A DNA stretch of 64,000 bases from Flexithrix dorotheae DSM 6795 (GTDB lineage Bacteria; Bacteroidota; Bacteroidia; Cytophagales; Flammeovirgaceae): contig NZ_KB903431.1 of assembly GCF_000379765.1 (NCBI RefSeq), positions 737,767 to 801,766 of the forward strand, written 5' to 3'. The stretch's first letter is position 1; each line of letters opens with the position of its first letter. The translations under genes were made by a program, and so were the position numbers. Below the pieces are notes generated by a model, which saw nothing but the letters and a program-made list of their open reading frames with translations, did no database searches and was not told the origin of the DNA. This document shows positions 52,809 to 62,169 of the stretch, in pieces.

Positions 52809-54932
52809 TTACCAGGAAGACAAAAGCACCGGATTTTCTTCAGCCAATAAATGTTTGATCACCAATATATTACTTTCTGATTTTCTCCGACTGAAAAATT
52901 CTTCTGAAACTTTAATTATGCCTAAAATTCGTTGATTATTCTGCTTAAGTTCCCCATTTAATGCCCTCGCATTCAATTTTGTGTCCACTCCTCTGGTGTA
53001 TTTAAAGAGTTGTTTTCTGCCAAAATAATCTAATTTATTGTGATATTCTATTTCATCTTTTTTGTAAAGATGATAGAATTCGGGATCATCAATATCAAGA
53101 ATTTTTCCTTCATATAGAGCATGTTTCTTTAAGGCAATTTCCCCTATCGCATAAATATAAGCCTGAGCCAGTAAAGCATCATTATAGGTAACAATGTCTT
53201 CAAAAGTTTTTCCTCCAACACTTCTGGTAAATATTTGTACGGGATTATCTATATATGAATTTATCCAACCTAATTCTTCATTTTCAATAAACAAATCAGG
53301 TGCAACCTTGGCCAGGGAATCTAAAAACTCCATATTCTGTAGGACAGCCCTTCTGCTATCACAAATATCAAATCCAATGTCGGCTTTATTTCCATAGTTA
53401 CCTACAAATTCTACTGGTTTAACTTCAAAAATTAACTTTTCCTTTACCTCTTTATAATCAATTTCAAATTTTTCCAATTCAGTTTTAACTCTTTCCTCTA
53501 TATATTTTTTTGTAAAATCAAGTCTGTGTTTGATGAGTTTAGCAGCTAATTCAGAATTCACACTTTGCCTTACAATTGGATCGACAGAGTTTTTGGAAGT
53601 CCGGTGATGACCGTCCAAATCGAAATTATACCAATATTTTTTTGTGGCAAACTTACTGACAGAATCTTTGAATAATAGCCAATCCCGCATGGCCGATTCT
53701 GGTAATGGCAGGACAGAAGACATTTGGATTTTAATAGAGTTTTGGGCTCCATTTTTAAAACTGTGTACTATTTTATCAATGATCTGATCTTCAACTTTTT
53801 CCTTTATATTATTATATCGACTAAACTTTGTTTGCGCCATTGCTCCATAAGATTCCTCCATGGTTTCATGGGATTCCAAATCATTCATAAGATCCTCAAT
53901 ATTATGGAATATTTCATCAGCTCCTTCTCTGAATTTAATGTAATCTATAAATACAGGGATTTCCTTTTGATCTTTATAAATATTTTGAAGAACATAGCTA
54001 AATATGTTGGAAATTCTAATGCACCCGCCTGATAAATTGTGGCCCAATTGGTCATTTCTATTGGTTCCGTGCACATATAAATGCCTTATAGCCGAATTGC
54101 TATTATCTATAAACCTTTGAGTGGTATCTCCTTTATAAAAATCTCTAACTGCAGTAAGGGGAATTTCTTCATCACCATAATTTTGACCCTTCAGTGCAAA
54201 TTGATTACTATTGATATAGGCTTTTTCCTTTTTGGTGGAAACCCTGTGTAACCACTTGGAAATCCCCATCCAACTTTGATATTTCAATTTTTTAAATATA
54301 TCCGGAATATCTCCAAGTATCGTTCTGTTTTCTCTATAATTAAACTGGGTGGAACTTAACCTGAAAAAACCCAATGGAGTCTGGTCGGAATCTTCATTAT
54401 ACCCAATTCCCCTCCAGGCGGAAGAGCAATAGACTTCCAGAATCATCCCATTCCTCAGGTTTATTAAAAAGGCTCTTTGTCCCCCTTTTCCTTTTGATGC
54501 GGTATTGATGAACAGTCCATAACCTTCTCTAAAACCTTGTACATTTCTCACATATTCTATTTGATCTTTGAACTTCTCATGCACCACATTAAACCGTGCC
54601 GGATTATGTTTTTTTGATAACACTTTCCCCGTAAATACAGCCTCCCGGGCTAATAGTAATTTTTGATGATCTGTTAATTCTTCATAGCGATCGGTTAATT
54701 CTGACAAAAAATTCATAGAGGCTTTTTTCATGTCAGAAGGCATCTTTTCAGTTTCCAGGAACAGGTTTTTGATGGCATTGGATGGGTTTTTTAAACCTTC
54801 CCATTTGAGTTTGAGGGAATCTAAGTTAGGATCGGAGGAGTATGAAAAATGGGAAATACAAATAAATATCCAAACATTGAATAAAAAGTATTTCAGGAAG
54901 AAGGCACTTTTAATTCTTTTTAGAGTATTCAT
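52809..54932 (-). CDS. Large L,D-transpeptidase-family protein (YkuD fold)
   Basis: A 707-residue protein with an N-terminal TM or signal anchor (about 12-30). A YkuD-type catalytic domain lies at about 135-330, with LFINTASKGKGGQRAFLINL, then the active-site signature HGTNRNDQLGHNLSGGCIRI: H288, S301, G303, catalytic Cys C304 and R306, the H-G-T-x(n)-S-G-G-C-x-R pattern of L,D-transpeptidases. A helical C-terminal half (about 345-707) with no recognised domain doubles the normal length. L,D-transpeptidases make 3-3 cross-links in peptidoglycan or attach proteins to it. The extra part suggests a substrate-binding or scaffolding role. Confidence 0.75.
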   Translation of the reverse strand: MNTLKRIKSAFFLKYFLFNVWIFICISHFSYSSDPNLDSLKLKWEGLKNPSNAIKNLFLETEKMPSDMKKASMNFLSELTDRYEELTDHQKLLLAREAVFTGKVLSKKHNPARFNVVHEKFKDQIEYVRNVQGFREGYGLFINTASKGKGGQRAFLINLRNGMILEVYCSSAWRGIGYNEDSDQTPLGFFRLSSTQFNYRENRTILGDIPDIFKKLKYQSWMGISKWLHRVSTKKEKAYINSNQFALKGQNYGDEEIPLTAVRDFYKGDTTQRFIDNSNSAIRHLYVHGTNRNDQLGHNLSGGCIRISNIFSYVLQNIYKDQKEIPVFIDYIKFREGADEIFHNIEDLMNDLESHETMEESYGAMAQTKFSRYNNIKEKVEDQIIDKIVHSFKNGAQNSIKIQMSSVLPLPESAMRDWLLFKDSVSKFATKKYWYNFDLDGHHRTSKNSVDPIVRQSVNSELAAKLIKHRLDFTKKYIEERVKTELEKFEIDYKEVKEKLIFEVKPVEFVGNYGNKADIGFDICDSRRAVLQNMEFLDSLAKVAPDLFIENEELGWINSYIDNPVQIFTRSVGGKTFEDIVTYNDALLAQAYIYAIGEIALKKHALYEGKILDIDDPEFYHLYKKDEIEYHNKLDYFGRKQLFKYTRGVDTKLNARALNGELKQNNQRILGIIKVSEEFFSRRKSESNILVIKHLLAEENPVLLSSW

Positions 54933-55464
54933 AAGGACGTCTGGTTCAAGCTTTATCCAAAGGGAACGAACTAATAATAGGCCTAACCAATATCATCCGG
55001 GGTTACATTATGTAAGGTAATTTTTAATTTAAATCTCAACTTTTTATTTAGGAATATTAAGAAAATAAATTATATGATTTTTTTAATAAAAAATATAACT
55101 TTTTCAGTTTAGCAAAAAAAACAACAACAGCTGGACCGGGTTTTAAACTGGTATTTGAAATAAGTTGATTAATTGGAAAAACCTTACAAATGAGTCTTTT
55201 GTATTTTTTTTAACGCTGAATTTGTTAATAAAAAAAATCAGGCTAGTATTTAAACCTAATTGGAGATCAGATTATTTGGGAAAGCATTAAAAAATAGGAT
55301 CATATTAAGAAAACAAATGTTAATATCAACTTTGGAAGGACAAGTAGATTAATATAAGGTTATGTTTATTTTGTAAAAAAATTAAGTCCAAAAATAGAAT
55401 TTAGTGAAAATTGAACCCATGTATGTTATGTTTTGTTCACCAGAAAATCAGAAATTGAGCGAAT
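54933..55464. other. Divergent intergenic region, 532 bases
   Basis: Between the leftward transpeptidase gene and the rightward DsbA-family gene. AT-rich with many A and T runs, no gene-sized frame, no repeat, no recognisable promoter consensus and no RNA gene. Confidence 0.5.
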
Positions 55465-56109
55465 ATGTTGAAGAATAAAAACGAAATTATTTACGTAGGA
55501 GATCCTATGTGTTCCTGGTGCTATGGTATTGCCAATGAACTTGATAAACTAGTTGGTGAATATCAAAATAGAGCCAAGTTTAGAATTGTAATGGGGGGGC
55601 TTCGTCCACACACTCAGGAACCAATGGATGGTGAAACTAAAAAAATGATCAGACATCACTGGGAAGAAGTAAATAAAAGAAGTGGTCAGCCTTTTAAGTA
55701 TGATCTGCTTGCGGAGGATACTTCTTTTATTTATGATACAGAAAAGCCCTGCAGAGCTGTTGTAGTAGTCCGAAATTTAAAACCAGAATCCGCCTTTTCA
55801 TTTTATAAGGATGTCCAATCCGCTTTTTATGCGGAGAATATGGATACTAATATTCCGGGAAATTATGTTTCAATAGCTGAAAAACACGGAATTTCATCTG
55901 ATGAATTTTTGAAAGGTTTCTCCACTGAAGAAATTAGAAAAGAAACTTACGAAGATTTCGTATGGGCTAAGCAGGTAGGGGTAACCGGATTTCCTACTGT
56001 TATTTATAAATATGAAGATACCTTATATGCTGTGGCATTAGGCTATAATTCATTTGAAAATATGAAGAAAACAATTTTTAATATTGAAAATGGGATTGTT
56101 ACAGTATAA
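55465..56109 (+). CDS. DsbA-family thioredoxin-fold protein (FrnE-like)
   Basis: A 214-residue soluble protein. The active-site motif is MCSWCYGIANEL (C-S-W-C, residues about 12-15) as in FrnE/2-hydroxychromene-isomerase-like DsbA relatives. The inserted helical domain and TGFPTVIYKYEDTLY (cis-Pro strand) follow in the usual order. No signal peptide, so it probably works in the cytoplasm as an oxidoreductase. A G7 run (55593-55599) sits within the codons of MGGLRP. It ends at the terminator before the second FtsX gene. Confidence 0.85.
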   Translation: MLKNKNEIIYVGDPMCSWCYGIANELDKLVGEYQNRAKFRIVMGGLRPHTQEPMDGETKKMIRHHWEEVNKRSGQPFKYDLLAEDTSFIYDTEKPCRAVVVVRNLKPESAFSFYKDVQSAFYAENMDTNIPGNYVSIAEKHGISSDEFLKGFSTEEIRKETYEDFVWAKQVGVTGFPTVIYKYEDTLYAVALGYNSFENMKKTIFNIENGIVTV

Positions 56110-56136
56110 CAATTTAGAAATACCTAAAACGGAAAA

Positions 56137-56174
56137 GAAAAGCGAAGGTTTTCTCCTAAACCTTCGCTTTTTTT
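56137..56174. terminator. Bidirectional intrinsic terminator
   Basis: AAAAGCGAAGGTT (left arm to 56150) pairs with AACCTTCGCTTTT (from 56159), followed by a T run. It separates the DsbA-family gene from the convergent FtsX gene, whose stop lies about 20 bases away. Confidence 0.85.
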
Positions 56175-58551
56175 ATTCAGACCTTAATGACCTGACAGGA
56201 TTCACAATTGCTGCCTGGAAAGTTTTTATACCTACAGTTAATATTGTAATAAGGAAAACCAGTAAGGCAGAAAACAGAAAAGTAGCTACTTTCAATTCTG
56301 TTTTATAGGCAAAAATATTAAGCCAATCATTCATGAAATAATAAGCAATAGGGAATGAAATTAAAGTAGCAATTATTACCAGGAGGATAAAATCCATTGA
56401 AATTAAAAAAACTATTTGCGAAATTCCCGCTCCAATAACTTTTCTGATACCAATTTCTTTGGTTCTTTGTTGGGTGGTAAAGGAAACCAGTCCTAGCAAT
56501 CCCAAACAAGCAATAAAAATAGTAAGTGCTGAAAATACCGTAAATATTTGTCCGCGAATTTGATCAGCCTCGTAAGCCGATTGAAAATCCTGATCAAGAA
56601 AATTGTATTCAAAAGGGGTTCCGGAGAAAGTCTTTTTCCATTCTTCTTCGATAAAAGCAAGGGAAGAAGGAATTTCCTCCCCCTGTATTTTCACATGAAG
56701 AATCCGATTATTTGGCCTGTACAATATAATTAAAGGTTCAATTTTACTGTAAAGAGATTGTTGATGGAAATCTCTTAAAACTCCTATAACTTCCGCATAA
56801 TTGGGTTCCTCACCTTCATTTGGCCTACCTATTTGAACTTTTTTACCCAGCGGTTCCTCCCAGTTCATTTTCCTGGCAGTTTCTTCATTTATTAAAACTC
56901 CATTAAGCGTATCAGCTGGAATATCCACTGAAAAATCTCTTCCTTGTGTAATTTTCATACCCATAGTGGAAACATAATTGTGATCAATCCCTAAGGGCTT
57001 AAACCCTTTTTCCTGCATCCCATTTTCTGTCTCCACATTAAAAATATTTCTGCTACTGATATTACTAGTTCTGGAAGAAGCGGTAGCCACATTCAATATT
57101 TTGGGATTACTTAAAAGGGTATTTCTAATTGTAGGAAATTGCCGACCGCCACCATCAGGAAACCCCACAGTTAAAACATGTGCTTTATCATAACCCAAAT
57201 CTTTATTTTGCATAAAATTTAACTGATCGAAAACGATCCAGGTACAGATCACCATTACCAGAGAAATACTAAACTGCAGCACTACCAGAATTTTCCTGAA
57301 AAGGGCATTACTGGATCCCGTTGTCAATTTCCCTTTTAAAACAAGCACAGGCTTGAAGTTTGATAAAACCAAAGCTGGATACCCCCCCCCTAAAATTCCT
57401 ATAAAAACTATAATTCCAATCAAGGCAATCACAATTTCTGTTTGAAATAAATAAGAAAATGGAATTTCCTTCCCTGAAACATAATTAAAAAATGGAAGCA
57501 ACACAGCTATCGTCACCATACTTAAAATCAGGGAAATTACAGTTAGAATTATGGATTCGGAAAGAAACTGACTAACCAATTGAATTTTATTGGATCCCAA
57601 AACTTTTCTCATACCAACTTCTTTTGCCCTGCTTGAGGAACGGGCTGTGGCCAGATTCATATAATTTATACTTGCGATTAAAAGCATGAATATAGCTACA
57701 GCAGAAAAAGTATATATATAGGCCATATCCCCTCCACTTTCCCCTTCCATTTTAGAATGAAGGTGAATACTTGGGAGAGGTTGTAAATCGTATTGAATAG
57801 CAATACCCATCCTGCCAAAAATATTCTCCATATATTTTGAATACATTTCCGGAAGAATCGCTTTCAGACTATTCACTTTTTGTAGATCGGGAACCATCAC
57901 ATAAGTGGTGACATAAAAACCTCCCCAATTCTGGTTTTGTCTCATTTCTTGAGTAACCGAGGTTAAGGCATTAAAAGTGAAGTGAGAATTCTTAGGAACA
58001 TTTTCAAGGACAGCGGTTATCTTATATGATTCGTCATTTTCATCCTGTATTATTTTTCCTACTGCACTTTCATTTCCAAAATACTTTATGGCTAAATCTT
58101 TAGTGAGCACTAAAGAGAAGGGTGCATCAAGTGCAGTTTGGGGATCTCCTTCTAAAATATTGTAACTAAATATATCAAAAACTGTAGAGTCGGCTGCATA
58201 TACATCCTCCTCATAAAATTGTTTTTCTCCCAATTTTAGAAGTACCCTGTTCATAGGAAAAAAACGAACATAATTTTCCACAGCCGGGTACTCTTCTTTT
58301 AAAGCAGGACCGGCAGGTGCCTGAGTAACACCCCAACTAAATGATTTATCTGGTTCCTGAATATGGGAAACTACCCGATAAATTTTATCCGCATTTTTAT
58401 GGTATTTGTCAAAACTTAATTCATCTAGAATATAGAGTAAAAGAAATATACTACATGTAATTCCAATTGTTAATCCAACAATATTTATTAGACTGTAGGA
58501 ACTTTGTTTGGTAATATTCCTTAGTGCGATGAGAAGCAGATTTTTTAGCAT
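56173..58551 (-). CDS. FtsX/MacB-like ABC transporter permease (second orphan)
   Basis: A 792-residue paralogue of the permease at 5923-8358 with the same layout: N-terminal TM helix (YSLINIVGLTIGITCSIFLL), periplasmic domain, TM block with NYMNLATARSSSRAKEVGMR, second periplasmic domain and final TM block with QRTKEIGIRKVIGAG. No ATPase is nearby. It contains a run of nine C's on the plus strand (57382-57390), three successive GGG Gly codons in LGGGYPAL, whereas the paralogue reads SGSYPA. A promoter with TTG-N19-TAACTTAG lies just upstream. Confidence 0.88.
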   Translation of the reverse strand: MLKNLLLIALRNITKQSSYSLINIVGLTIGITCSIFLLLYILDELSFDKYHKNADKIYRVVSHIQEPDKSFSWGVTQAPAGPALKEEYPAVENYVRFFPMNRVLLKLGEKQFYEEDVYAADSTVFDIFSYNILEGDPQTALDAPFSLVLTKDLAIKYFGNESAVGKIIQDENDESYKITAVLENVPKNSHFTFNALTSVTQEMRQNQNWGGFYVTTYVMVPDLQKVNSLKAILPEMYSKYMENIFGRMGIAIQYDLQPLPSIHLHSKMEGESGGDMAYIYTFSAVAIFMLLIASINYMNLATARSSSRAKEVGMRKVLGSNKIQLVSQFLSESIILTVISLILSMVTIAVLLPFFNYVSGKEIPFSYLFQTEIVIALIGIIVFIGILGGGYPALVLSNFKPVLVLKGKLTTGSSNALFRKILVVLQFSISLVMVICTWIVFDQLNFMQNKDLGYDKAHVLTVGFPDGGGRQFPTIRNTLLSNPKILNVATASSRTSNISSRNIFNVETENGMQEKGFKPLGIDHNYVSTMGMKITQGRDFSVDIPADTLNGVLINEETARKMNWEEPLGKKVQIGRPNEGEEPNYAEVIGVLRDFHQQSLYSKIEPLIILYRPNNRILHVKIQGEEIPSSLAFIEEEWKKTFSGTPFEYNFLDQDFQSAYEADQIRGQIFTVFSALTIFIACLGLLGLVSFTTQQRTKEIGIRKVIGAGISQIVFLISMDFILLVIIATLISFPIAYYFMNDWLNIFAYKTELKVATFLFSALLVFLITILTVGIKTFQAAIVNPVRSLRSE

Positions 58552-58878
58552 TGTAAATGATTCTAAGTTAAAACCAACCCTAATTACGACAAGAATCGTA
58601 TTGTGTCAAATAAAATATTGATGAGTGGTCTATATTTTTTTTAAAATTTAAGGATTTGAGAATCTGTACTTTAGAAATCCCTGTTTCAAATGCTGAAAAA
58701 TTACTTGATTTCTGTCATGTTTAATTCGAAAAAATCTTTCATTTTTGCCCTATCCCAAAAGAAATCGCTGTTTTTGATGAATAATAATTTCCTCAATTAT
58801 TTTGGAAAAGAAATGATTATATTTAAGTTGATAGCATTTCAGATAAACTCAATTTTTTACCCATAATATTATTAGATT
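58552..58878. other. Divergent intergenic region, 327 bases
   Basis: Between the leftward FtsX gene and rightward B12-dependent ribonucleotide reductase. I looked for a cobalamin riboswitch because the product uses B12 and saw none of its conserved blocks. Only the FtsX promoter-like element stands out. Confidence 0.5.
58563..58592 (-). promoter_or_regulatory. Candidate promoter of the second FtsX permease
   Basis: On the minus strand, TTG (58590-58592), a 19-base spacer and TAACTTAG (58563-58570) match TTG-N19-TAnnTTTG with one mismatch, about 11 bases before the start codon at 58551. Confidence 0.45.
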
Positions 58879-61434
58879 GTGAATACGCCAACTATATTTT
58901 CGAACAAACAAACCAGCTATTCTTTTCAGGAAGTGCTTGGAGAATCTTTAGCCTATTTTAATGGAGATGAATTAGCTGCAACTACCTGGATGAATAAGTA
59001 TGCAGTAAAAAATGAGAAGGGTGAATACCTGGAAAAATCTCCTGAGGATATGCATAAAAGGATGGCTGCTGAGTTTGCCAGAATTGAAAAAAATTATGAA
59101 AAAATTGAAATAAAGCAAAAGGAAAAGCTTTCGGCCTATGGAAAGGAAAGAACCCATCTTTCTTATGAAAAAATATTTAAGCTTTTCAAAAATTTCAAAT
59201 ATGTAATTCCCCAGGGAAGTGTAATGGCAGCCTTGGGAAATAATGAAATACTGGCTTCTTTATCAAACTGTGTGGTGCTTCCTTCACCCTATGATTCTTA
59301 TGGGGGAATTTGTTACACTGATCAACAACTGACTCAACTATTTAAGAGAAGGTGCGGGGTTGGAATCGACATTTCCAAGTTAAGGCCAAAAGGTAAAAGT
59401 GTGGACAATTCTGCGGGTACAACCACTGGAGCAGTTTCCTTTATGGAAAGATTTTCGAATACCACACGGGAAGTAGCACAAAATGGCAGGAGAGGAGCAT
59501 TAATGATTACTATTGATGTGGCTCATCCGGATGTGGAAGATTTTATTACCATTAAGCAGGATTTATCCAAAGTAACCGGAGCAAATATATCGGTAAAGCT
59601 TTCCGATGAGTTTATGGAGGCCGTTGATAAAAAAGAAAATTTTACCTTAAAATGGCCAATTGAAAGTGAAAACCCTGAGGTTAAATTAGAGGTTGATGCG
59701 GTAAAATTATGGGATTCAATCGTGAAATCTGCTCATAATACCGCTGAACCAGGACTTATTTTTTGGGATAAACAACATAAATATTCTACTTCTTCAGTAT
59801 ATCCAGGCTTTGAAAATGTGTCAACCAACCCTTGTTCTGAAATTGCTATGCAGGGTGGAGATAGTTGTAGATTAATTGCAATTAATTTATTCAGTCTGGT
59901 AAAAAATCCATTCACTGAGAATGCTACTTTTGATTTTAAAAAGTTCTATGAAATTACTTATGAATCTCAACGATTAATGGATGATTTGGTCGATCTTGAA
60001 TTAGAAGCTATTGAGAAGATCTTAGCTAAAATTGAAAGAGATCCCGAACCTAATGAAATAAAGCAAATCGAATTATCCACCTGGAAATTGTTATACGAAA
60101 CAGGAAAACGAGGAAGAAGGACAGGGTTAGGCTTTACCGCACTTGCGGATGCCATGGCTGCATTAAACCTTAAAATCGATTCTGACAAAGCATTAGAAGT
60201 GATTGAAAAAATAATGCAGGAAAAATGCAAAGCGGAATTTGACAGCTCCGTTGATATGGCTATTGAAAGGGGACCTTTCCACGGTTTTGATCCGGAAACT
60301 GAATTAAAATCAGACTTTGTACTTATGATGGAAAAGGAATTTCCGGAACTATTTGAAAGAATGATGCAACATGGAAGAAGAAATATTTCCATTAGTACCG
60401 TAGCCCCAACCGGGACCCTGAGTATGTTGGCTCAAACCTCTTCTGGTATTGAACCTGTTTTCATGTTATCTTATAAAAGGAGAAGAAAGGTAAATAAAGA
60501 GAATGAAAATGCTAAGGTAACTTTTGTGGACGATTTAGGAGATGCCTGGGAAGAATTTGATGTGTATCATCCAAAAGTAAAAAAATGGATGGAGATTACA
60601 GGAGAAACTGATATTTCAAAAAGCCCATATTTTGGTTCTACCGCCAATGAAATAGATTGGTTAAAAAGGGTTCAGGTTCAGTCAATTGTACAAAAGTATG
60701 TAACCCATTCCATCAGCTCAACCATTAACCTTCCTCATGATGTTTCCATTGAAAAAGTGGGCGAAATTTACATGGAATCCTGGAAGAAAGGATTAAAGGG
60801 AATAACCGTTTATCGGGATGGGTCACGAAGTGGAGTATTAGTTTCTAATGATTCAAAGGAAAAGGAAATTGAAGAGGTAAGTGAAACCCAGGCGCCTGCC
60901 AGGCCAGATAAGTTAGAGGCTAAGATTATCCGGTTTTCTAACAATGATGAGAAATGGATTGCAGTAGTAGGAGTTCTAAATAGCCGACCATATGAAATAT
61001 TTACAGGTAGAGCTGAAGACGCATTTGCTTTACCCTCATATGTAACTAAAGGTTGTATTCTTAAAGATAAGGATGAAGAAGGCAAAAGCAGGTATGATTT
61101 CCGGTATATCGATAAACAAGGATATAGGGTGACTATAGAAGGGTTGTCGAGGTCATTTAATAAAGAATTTTGGAATTATGCAAAACTTATTTCAGGGGTA
61201 TTAAGACATGGTATGCCCTTACCATATGTAGTCGATCTCGTTTCCAATTTACATCTGGATAGTGACTTTATCAATACCTGGAAAAATGGGGTTGCCCGTG
61301 CGCTCAAAACATTTATTCCTGATGGCACTAGTGCTGTTGATCGAAAATGTCCATCTTGTGAAGATCCTGATGGGTTAATTTATGAAGAAGGATGCCTGAA
61401 ATGTAAAAGTTGTAACTATTCAAAATGCGGGTAA
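58879..61434 (+). CDS. nrdJ: Adenosylcobalamin-dependent ribonucleotide reductase (class II)
   Basis: An 851-residue class II enzyme that reduces ribonucleotides with a B12-generated thiyl radical. Features: SLSNCVVLPSPYDSYGGICY in the N-terminal part, GVGIDISKLRPKGKSVDNSA (dimerisation/effector region), the active-site NPCSEIAMQGGDSCRLI, APTGTLSMLAQTSSGIEPVF and a C-terminal Cys-rich tail CPSCEDPDGLIYEEGCLKCK used for re-reduction. Start is GTG at 58879: a stop at 58873-58875 precludes an upstream start. It needs no metal-radical small subunit, so it works with or without oxygen. A strong terminator follows. Confidence 0.93.
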   Translation: MNTPTIFSNKQTSYSFQEVLGESLAYFNGDELAATTWMNKYAVKNEKGEYLEKSPEDMHKRMAAEFARIEKNYEKIEIKQKEKLSAYGKERTHLSYEKIFKLFKNFKYVIPQGSVMAALGNNEILASLSNCVVLPSPYDSYGGICYTDQQLTQLFKRRCGVGIDISKLRPKGKSVDNSAGTTTGAVSFMERFSNTTREVAQNGRRGALMITIDVAHPDVEDFITIKQDLSKVTGANISVKLSDEFMEAVDKKENFTLKWPIESENPEVKLEVDAVKLWDSIVKSAHNTAEPGLIFWDKQHKYSTSSVYPGFENVSTNPCSEIAMQGGDSCRLIAINLFSLVKNPFTENATFDFKKFYEITYESQRLMDDLVDLELEAIEKILAKIERDPEPNEIKQIELSTWKLLYETGKRGRRTGLGFTALADAMAALNLKIDSDKALEVIEKIMQEKCKAEFDSSVDMAIERGPFHGFDPETELKSDFVLMMEKEFPELFERMMQHGRRNISISTVAPTGTLSMLAQTSSGIEPVFMLSYKRRRKVNKENENAKVTFVDDLGDAWEEFDVYHPKVKKWMEITGETDISKSPYFGSTANEIDWLKRVQVQSIVQKYVTHSISSTINLPHDVSIEKVGEIYMESWKKGLKGITVYRDGSRSGVLVSNDSKEKEIEEVSETQAPARPDKLEAKIIRFSNNDEKWIAVVGVLNSRPYEIFTGRAEDAFALPSYVTKGCILKDKDEEGKSRYDFRYIDKQGYRVTIEGLSRSFNKEFWNYAKLISGVLRHGMPLPYVVDLVSNLHLDSDFINTWKNGVARALKTFIPDGTSAVDRKCPSCEDPDGLIYEEGCLKCKSCNYSKCG

Positions 61435-61435
61435 T

Positions 61436-61472
61436 AAAAAAAGGAGGATTTTCAACAAATCCTCCTTTTTTT
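61436..61472. terminator. Intrinsic terminator of nrdJ
   Basis: AAAAAAAGGAGGATTT (61436-61451) pairs with AAATCCTCCTTTTTTT (from 61457) with a 5-base loop and T run. It also faces the convergent exported-protein gene. Confidence 0.85.
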
Positions 61473-61494
61473 ATTGTTAATTTTTTTTTACAAC

Positions 61495-61902
61495 TTATAC
61501 CTGTTTATAGGTATAAATTGGCATAGGGTTACCATCTTTTTTATGTCCTATATAAAGGTTCCCATTTATTATTTTATAATAGGTATCACCTTTTTTTTCA
61601 CGGATCACTAATGCATTTCCCTTCATAAACATAACCATTCCATATTTTTGGGCTTTTGTGATAGATTGGAATAGAATTGAGGGATCTTCATCGTCAATAA
61701 GAAATATTTCCTTTTTTCCATTTTCACTGACAGAGTATTCCATGTGAATTCCCTGAGTTTCTAACCATGCTTTTACTTTTACTGAGTCCAGGATAATGGT
61801 TTCACCCTCAACTAATTCAGGTTCTGTAGTTAAAGCATTTACATTAAGGCTGAAAAGGGTAGCGACAAAGAAGAAAAATAATTTTGTAACAGGAGCTTTC
61901 AT
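61495..61902 (-). CDS. Small exported protein of unknown function
   Basis: A 135-residue protein with a signal peptide (about 1-23, ending NVNA). The mature part has short strands such as SVKVKAWLETQGIHMEYSVS and KGDTYYKIINGNLYIGHKKD. No family recognised; probably periplasmic or secreted. It ends near the nrdJ terminator, which serves both directions. Confidence 0.55.
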   Translation of the reverse strand: MKAPVTKLFFFFVATLFSLNVNALTTEPELVEGETIILDSVKVKAWLETQGIHMEYSVSENGKKEIFLIDDEDPSILFQSITKAQKYGMVMFMKGNALVIREKKGDTYYKIINGNLYIGHKKDGNPMPIYTYKQV

Positions 61903-62169
61903 ATTTTTGATATTTTAATTGAATTATTTTCTAAACGATTTGTTTCTCTTTTAATGCAAATTGTTACATGAGTTTAAGCAACGTTAAACCATGTTTACAA
62001 TTGTTTAAATTTTGGTTTTTGATATTCCAGGTTAAAAAAAATTGAATTGGTAAAAAAAAAAGGCGTTTTGGCTTTCCAGATTTTGTAAAATCTAACCCCA
62101 AATACTTGAATTTATTACAGAGGGATTTCACTTATACTATTTTTTTTCTCAAAAAAACATTAATATAAT

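Noticed and set aside
58552..58878. Cobalamin riboswitch ahead of the B12-dependent reductase
   Set aside because: Conserved B12-box and core helices of the class were not found in the 327 bases.
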